Assembly (NCBI GenBank): GCA_963770315.1
Contig: CAVYPC010000002.1
Span: 868,001 to 932,000 of the forward strand
Origin: VRUE01 sp963770315
GTDB lineage: Bacteria; Actinomycetota; Thermoleophilia; Solirubrobacterales; 70-9
DNA: 64,000 nt
Direction: 5' to 3'
Shown: in pieces, positions 60,156 through 64,000 of the stretch
How the letters are laid out: each line of letters opens with the position of its first letter
How positions within the stretch are numbered: position 1 is the stretch's first letter
Made by a program: the position numbers and the translations under genes
Notes under the pieces: generated by a model
The model's input: only the letters and a program-made list of their open reading frames with translations
Told to the model about the DNA's origin: nothing
The model's database searches: none

Positions 60156-60613
60156 CTTCCACCCACAACCGCGTTGCCGTTCTGCACGGGGTCAACTTCG
60201 ACGTGCTCGAGCGGCGCGATCCCGCGGTCTACGGGGGGCTCTCCCTCAACGAGCTGGAGAGGAAGATCCAGGCGGCCGCGCGCGAGCTCGGTCTGGAAGC
60301 GATCTTCTTCCAGACCAACTCGGAGGGCGAGTTCGCCGAATACCTGCACCGGGCGCCGGATCTGGCGGACTCGATCTTGATCAACGCCGGCGCCTGGACC
60401 CACTACAGCCGCGCGATCGCCGACGCACTCGAGCTGACCGGCCTGCCCGCGGTCGAGGTCCACCTCTCCGACGTCGAGTCGCGGCAGGATTGGCGCAAGG
60501 AGTCGGTCTTCGACGGGCTGGTGCTGGAGAAGGTCTCCGGCAAGGGGCCGGACGGCTACGGCGATGCGCTGGCGACGCTGGCCCGCCACCTGGACGTCTC
60601 CAGCGAGCGATGA
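60152..60613 (+). CDS. aroQ: Type II 3-dehydroquinate dehydratase, divergent
   Basis: Dodecameric dehydroquinase, 153 aa, dehydrating 3-dehydroquinate. The usual NGPNLNLLGxREPxxYG start is altered to HGVNFDVLERRDPAVYGG, keeping the Arg and catalytic Tyr. FFQTNSEGEFAEYLHRA, LINAGAWTHYSRAIADAL and VEVHLSDVESRQDWRKES keep the Asn, Glu-x-His and Arg positions, though the common INPGAYTHTS is changed. The ATGA overlaps with both neighbours place it firmly in the shikimate operon, which otherwise would lack this step. Confidence 0.88.
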   Translation: MTSTHNRVAVLHGVNFDVLERRDPAVYGGLSLNELERKIQAAARELGLEAIFFQTNSEGEFAEYLHRAPDLADSILINAGAWTHYSRAIADALELTGLPAVEVHLSDVESRQDWRKESVFDGLVLEKVSGKGPDGYGDALATLARHLDVSSER

Positions 60614-61668
60614 AGGGCCGCGGCGACCGCCTCGCGGCGACCCTGGCCGAGCGCGAGCTCGACCTGATGCTGGTCACCGACCTGGTCAACGTCCGCTACC
60701 TGACCGGGTTCACCGGGACCAACGGCGCCTGCGTCTGCGGAGCGGAGACGCGCCTCTTCCTCACCGACTTTCGCTACACCGAGCGGGCCGCGGCGGAGGT
60801 CGAGGGCTGGGAGACGGTCACCGTCACCGACGACTGGCTCGGCGGCATCGCCTCCCACCTCGCCGGCCGCTTCGGCTTCGAGGACGACCACGTCTCGGTC
60901 CGCCTGCTGGAGCGGCTGCGGGGGAAGCTGTCGGAGGGAGTCGAGCCGATGCCAGCCGCGGGGGCGGTCGAGGGGCTGCGCCGGGTAAAGGACGAGGCAG
61001 AGCTGGCGGCGATCGCCGCCGCGTCCGAGCTGGCCGACGAGGTTTGGCGCTGGAGCGTCGAGCGCGGCCTCGGCGGTCGTTCCGAGCGCGACGTGGCCCG
61101 CGCGGCCGAGGCGCGCATCCGCGAGCTCGGCGGCGACCCGTCCTTCCCCGCGATCGTCGCCGCCGGCCCCAACGGAGCGCTGCCCCACGCCGAGCCCGGC
61201 GAGCGCTCGATCGGCAGCGGCGAGCTCGTCGTCTTCGACATGGGCGCGAAGCTCGACGGCTACTGCTCGGACGGCACCCGGACCTTCGCCGTCGGCGAGC
61301 CGGGCGAGCGCGCTCGCGAGGTCTACGAGACTGTGCGCGGCGCCCAGCTGAGGGCTCTCGATGCGGTCGCGGCCGGGATCGGCGGGGAGGAGTTGGACGC
61401 GGTTGCCCGCAAGACGATCGAGGCGGCCGGCCACGGCGAGCGCTTCGGCCACGGCCTCGGTCACGGGGTCGGGCTCGAGGTGCACGAGGCACCGCGCCTC
61501 TCGCCGCGCTCCGACGATCTGCTCGCCGCGGGAGAAGTGGTGACGATCGAGCCGGGCGTCTATCTGCCCGGTGAGCTCGGCGTGCGGATCGAGGACCTCG
61601 TGGTTGTCGGCGAGGAGGGCTGCCGCAATCTCAGCGGTCTGCCCAAAGAGCTGCAGCTGGTCGAGTAG
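60610..61668 (+). CDS. M24-family Xaa-Pro aminopeptidase/dipeptidase
   Basis: A 352-aa creatinase-type metallopeptidase. The N-terminal domain (LVTDLVNVRYLTGFTGTNGACV) is followed by the pita-bread core. Its five metal ligands are Asp in VVFDMGAKLDGY, Asp in CSDGTRTF, His in FGHGLGHGVGLEVHE, Glu in TIEPGVYLPG and Glu in VRIEDLVVV. It clips dipeptides with proline. It starts at ATG 60610 over the aroQ stop; longer frames are not real. In many actinobacteria this gene is followed by efp, but here a GGDEF gene comes next. Confidence 0.92.
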   Translation: MKGRGDRLAATLAERELDLMLVTDLVNVRYLTGFTGTNGACVCGAETRLFLTDFRYTERAAAEVEGWETVTVTDDWLGGIASHLAGRFGFEDDHVSVRLLERLRGKLSEGVEPMPAAGAVEGLRRVKDEAELAAIAAASELADEVWRWSVERGLGGRSERDVARAAEARIRELGGDPSFPAIVAAGPNGALPHAEPGERSIGSGELVVFDMGAKLDGYCSDGTRTFAVGEPGERAREVYETVRGAQLRALDAVAAGIGGEELDAVARKTIEAAGHGERFGHGLGHGVGLEVHEAPRLSPRSDDLLAAGEVVTIEPGVYLPGELGVRIEDLVVVGEEGCRNLSGLPKELQLVE

Positions 61669-61712
61669 CTGCAGCCCTAAGCCAGTGGGCGACTCGGCCC
61701 GATGGGCGTTCG

Positions 61713-62762
61713 GTGAGAACGAATGCGAACACCGCGGGCGACTCGCTGAGGGCGAGTCGCGGGGACGCTCGCCGCGAGCGCCTGCTCGACATGGAGATCA
61801 GGCTGCGGCCGTACCGGTTCGCCAGCTTCGCGATCCTCGGGCTGGCGCTCGTCTCGGTCGGCTCGGAGATCGGCTGGTGGTGGGTGGTGCCGCTCCTCGC
61901 CGGGCTCGGCGGGTTTGCGATCGCGGACAGCTTCATGCGCAACAGCGAGCACCCGGCGCTCTGGGTTGCCACCGCGTGGGGGATCCTGCCGCTGCTGCTC
62001 GCCGACGCGGTCGTCGTCAGCGGCGGCGCGGCGAGCCCGGTGCTGATGTGGTTCGCGCTGCCCGCGGTGACCCTCGGCGCCCGCTTCTCGACCCGCGGCA
62101 CGGCGATCGGCACGGCCTACATCGTCGTGCTACTGCTGGCCAGCACGGTCGGCCTGGACCCGGCAGTTGCCGCCGAGCACCACCAGGAGGTGATCGCGTC
62201 GGTCGCCTTGGTTCTCGGCACGGTGATCCTCTCTGGTGCCCTGGTCGAGTCTGACCGCGCGCACCGGCGTCGCTCCACCCTCGACCCGCTCACCGGTCTC
62301 TTCAATCGCGCCGCGCTCGAGCAGCGGCTCGGCGAGCTCGACGGCCAGCCGACGGGCGAGGCGAAGGGCAGCTCCTACGCGCTGCTGCTCTGCGACCTCG
62401 ACCATTTCAAGCGGGTCAACGACGAGCTCGGGCACGCCGTGGGCGACGCCGTTTTGCGCGACATCGCGCAAACGATGCGCACCTCCCTGCGGGCCGGGGA
62501 CTCGATCTACCGGGTCGGCGGCGAGGAGATCCTCGTCGTCCTTCCCGGAGCGACGAAGTCCGATGCCGTGGCGATTGCCGAGCGGTTGCGCCAGGCTGTG
62601 CACGACTGTCGCCCAGCGGGGGTCGAGGTGACTCTCAGCATCGGCGTGGCGGTATCTCGGGGAGGCCCGCTCGACACCGACGAGCTGGTCGGCCTCGCCG
62701 ACGCGGCTCTCTATTCGGCCAAGGCGGCGGGTCGGGATCGGGTCTCGGTGAGCGCGAACTGA
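61713..62762 (+). CDS. Membrane-bound diguanylate cyclase (GGDEF)
   Basis: A 349-aa c-di-GMP synthase. Six or so helices fill residues about 30-180 (FASFAILGLALVSVGSEIGW, WWVVPLLAGLGGFAIADSF and others), then a GGDEF domain begins DPLTGLFNRAALEQRL. The active-site loop is YRVGGEEILVVL (GGEEI, an active-type variant) with LCDLDHFKRVNDELGHAVGD binding GTP and metal. RAGD, five residues before GGEEI, is a complete RxxD inhibitory site, so product feedback is expected. GTG start. It converges on the M42 peptidase gene. Confidence 0.92.
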   Translation: MRTNANTAGDSLRASRGDARRERLLDMEIRLRPYRFASFAILGLALVSVGSEIGWWWVVPLLAGLGGFAIADSFMRNSEHPALWVATAWGILPLLLADAVVVSGGAASPVLMWFALPAVTLGARFSTRGTAIGTAYIVVLLLASTVGLDPAVAAEHHQEVIASVALVLGTVILSGALVESDRAHRRRSTLDPLTGLFNRAALEQRLGELDGQPTGEAKGSSYALLLCDLDHFKRVNDELGHAVGDAVLRDIAQTMRTSLRAGDSIYRVGGEEILVVLPGATKSDAVAIAERLRQAVHDCRPAGVEVTLSIGVAVSRGGPLDTDELVGLADAALYSAKAAGRDRVSVSAN

Positions 62763-62772
62763 GCGCGCTCAG
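62759..62772. terminator. Palindrome across two convergent stop codons
   Basis: CTGAGCGCGCTCAG is a perfect 14-bp palindrome that contains the stop codons of both the GGDEF gene and the M42 peptidase gene. It may serve as a minimal bidirectional hairpin. Confidence 0.4.
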
Positions 62773-63818
62773 CGGCTGAGGTCCAGGTCCGCCCGCAGTC
62801 GCGCCGCGAAGGCCGCGATCAGCTCGACCGTTGCCTCGAGGTCGCCGAGGTCGACCATCTCGACCGGCGAGTGCATGTAGCGCAGCGGGATCGAGACCAA
62901 CCCGGTGGGGATGCCCGAGCGCGAAATCTGGATCGCATCGGCGTCGGTGCTGGTGCTGCGCCCACTGGCGCTGACGGTGTACTCGATCCCCGCCTCCTCG
63001 GCGGTCTCGACCAGCAGCTCGAAGACCTTGGGCGAGAGGGTCGAGCCGCGGCCGATCACCGGTCCGGAGCCGAGCGGGTGGCTGCCGATCTCCTTCTCGT
63101 CGATACCGGGGGCGTCGGTGGCGTGGGTGACGTCAATCACGACCGCGAGGTCGGGCCGCACCTCAAAGGCCGCGGTCCGCGCTCCGAACAGCCCGATCTC
63201 CTCCTGCACCGCGGCGATCGCCGCAAAGCCGCCGCTGAGCGAGTCGCTCTGGTGGCAGCGCCGCAGCGCCTCGAGCGCCACATAGGCGCCGAGACGGTTG
63301 TCCATCGCGCGCGAGACGAGCCGCTCGCCGGCGAGGCGCGCCGGCTCGGCTGCGATCACGGCGGGGTCGCCGACACGGATCAGCGCGGCGGCCTCGTCGC
63401 GGTCGCCCGCGCCGATGTCGATGTGCAGTCCCTTCAGCTCGACGACCTTCTTGCGCTGGTCGAGGTCGAGCAGGTGGATCGGCTTGCGGCCGACCACGCC
63501 CGGTACGAGACCGCCCTTCCCTCGTACCTCGACCCGCTGGCCGACCAGGATCTGCGGATCCCAGCCGCCGATCGGAGAGAACCAGAGGAAGCCCTTCTCG
63601 TCGATATGGGTGATGACGAGCCCGATCTCGTCGATGTGCCCGACGACCGCCAGTAACGGCTCGCCCTCGCCGATACGGGCGATCGAAGAGCCGAGCCCGT
63701 CGGCGGAGAGCTGCGCGAAGGACGCTTCCTCGCGCCAGACCGCAGCGGCGGGCCCCTCGTGGCCCGAAGGAGCGCCAGCGCGCAGTAGCTTGTCGAGTAG
63801 TGCGGGTGTTTCGGCCAT
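62769..63818 (-). CDS. M42-family metallopeptidase (glutamyl aminopeptidase-like)
   Basis: A 349-aa di-metal aminopeptidase of the M42 (TET) family. Metal ligands and base are visible: VVGHIDEIGLVI (first His), RAMDNRLGAYVALEAL (bridging Asp), AAVQEEIGLFGAR (Glu-Glu), VIDVTHATDAPG (Asp) and LRYMHSPVEMV (last His). M42 enzymes form dodecameric shells that degrade peptides. ATG 63818 is favoured: a CATACT box lies 13 nt before it, and the longer frame from 63860 adds a non-homologous N-terminus. Confidence 0.92.
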   Translation of the reverse strand: MAETPALLDKLLRAGAPSGHEGPAAAVWREEASFAQLSADGLGSSIARIGEGEPLLAVVGHIDEIGLVITHIDEKGFLWFSPIGGWDPQILVGQRVEVRGKGGLVPGVVGRKPIHLLDLDQRKKVVELKGLHIDIGAGDRDEAAALIRVGDPAVIAAEPARLAGERLVSRAMDNRLGAYVALEALRRCHQSDSLSGGFAAIAAVQEEIGLFGARTAAFEVRPDLAVVIDVTHATDAPGIDEKEIGSHPLGSGPVIGRGSTLSPKVFELLVETAEEAGIEYTVSASGRSTSTDADAIQISRSGIPTGLVSIPLRYMHSPVEMVDLGDLEATVELIAAFAARLRADLDLSR

Positions 63819-63831
63819 TGGCGAGTTGCGC

Positions 63832-63837
63832 AGTATG
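63832..63837 (-). promoter_or_regulatory. -10 box of the M42 peptidase gene
   Basis: Minus-strand CATACT, 13 nt before ATG 63818; a start site near 63825 leaves a leader of only a few bases. Confidence 0.4.
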
Positions 63838-63874
63838 CCGAGTGGAACAGACGTCCGCAATCAGGCAATTGGAA

Positions 63875-63880
63875 TAGTTT
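63875..63880 (+). promoter_or_regulatory. Leaderless -10 box of the SDR gene
   Basis: TAGTTT lies 8 nt before ATG 63889, divergent from the M42 promoter. Confidence 0.4.
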
Positions 63881-63888
63881 TCCCTCAC

Positions 63889-64000
63889 ATGAGCGAAGCG
63901 ACTATGACCGCGCTGGTGACCGGGGCCTCCAGCGGCATCGGCGAGGCGACCGCGAGACGGCTCGCCCGTGAGCCCGGAGCAAGGCTGGTTTTAGTCGCTC
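63889..64000 (+). CDS. Short-chain dehydrogenase/reductase, N-terminus (partial)
   Basis: The gene runs off the window after 37 codons. MSEATMTALVTGASSGIGEA has the TGxxxGIG nucleotide-binding motif of classical SDR enzymes, followed by TARRLAREPGARLVLVA. The substrate cannot be judged. ATG 63904 (MTALVTG) is an alternative start. Confidence 0.88.
   Translation, partial: MSEATMTALVTGASSGIGEATARRLAREPGARLVLVA

Overview
The window is high-GC, gene-dense DNA with long co-directional operons and many 4-nt stop/start overlaps (GTGA, ATGA, TTGA). It holds a Rex repressor, a K+-independent H+-pyrophosphatase, t6A-synthesis genes and a fused AroK-AroB. Together with a recurrent TAnnnT box 6-9 nt upstream of start codons (leaderless transcription), this points to an actinobacterium. 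A deep-branching, Thermoleophilia/Solirubrobacter-like lineage is my best guess. That placement is inference; no rRNA or marker tree was available.

Layout. 1-5.7 kb: the 3' end of uvrA, a three-gene sugar ABC importer (lipoprotein, half-size ATPase, permease), a VapBC-type toxin-antitoxin pair, a ROK sugar kinase on the minus strand and a hexapeptide acyltransferase. 5.7-8 kb: panC-panD-panB behind a good promoter. 8-11.8 kb: a family-4 uracil-DNA glycosylase and the t6A/ribosomal acetylation set tsaE, tsaB, rimI, tsaD, with a small Cys-containing secreted protein inside. 11.7-16 kb: a glutaredoxin-like protein, rex, a GCS2-type carboxylate-amine ligase and hppA. 16-24.2 kb: a small membrane protein, an FMN alpha-hydroxy-acid oxidase, two APC transporters fused to UspA domains with a 64-aa membrane protein between them, two TrkA/RCK proteins (a plausible K+ transport module) and a frameshifted FAD-dependent reductase. 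Then come tRNA-Gln(CTG), a Glu-rich lipoprotein and a heterodimeric ABC exporter.

28.7-33.8 kb: a cell-surface carbohydrate group (GH92 mannosidase, GT39-like membrane glycosyltransferase, GtrA protein). 34.5-38.2 kb: a short LeuRS-type synthetase and threonine synthase. 38.2-44.6 kb is the accessory part: a galactose-oxidase-like copper radical enzyme, a Fic protein with a small partner, several long perfect inverted repeats, and a tRNA-Met whose 3' half is duplicated 0.9 kb away around a two-gene cassette (an att-like footprint).

44.6-64 kb returns to core genes: an M29-like aminopeptidase, glutamate formimidoyltransferase-like, an MBL hydrolase, hisS-aspS, an IscU/NifU-MnmA fusion, alaS-ruvX-mltG-aroE-aroC-aroKB-aroQ-M24 peptidase as one near-continuous operon, a GGDEF diguanylate cyclase, an M42 peptidase and the start of an SDR gene.

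Most notable are the scaffold-MnmA fusion lacking the third scaffold cysteine, the tRNA-flanked cassette, the large nested hairpins in the wide convergent intergenic gaps, the copper-oxidase with duplicated flanking domains, and the leaderless-promoter signature. I found no CRISPR array, rRNA gene, transposase, integrase or replication origin.
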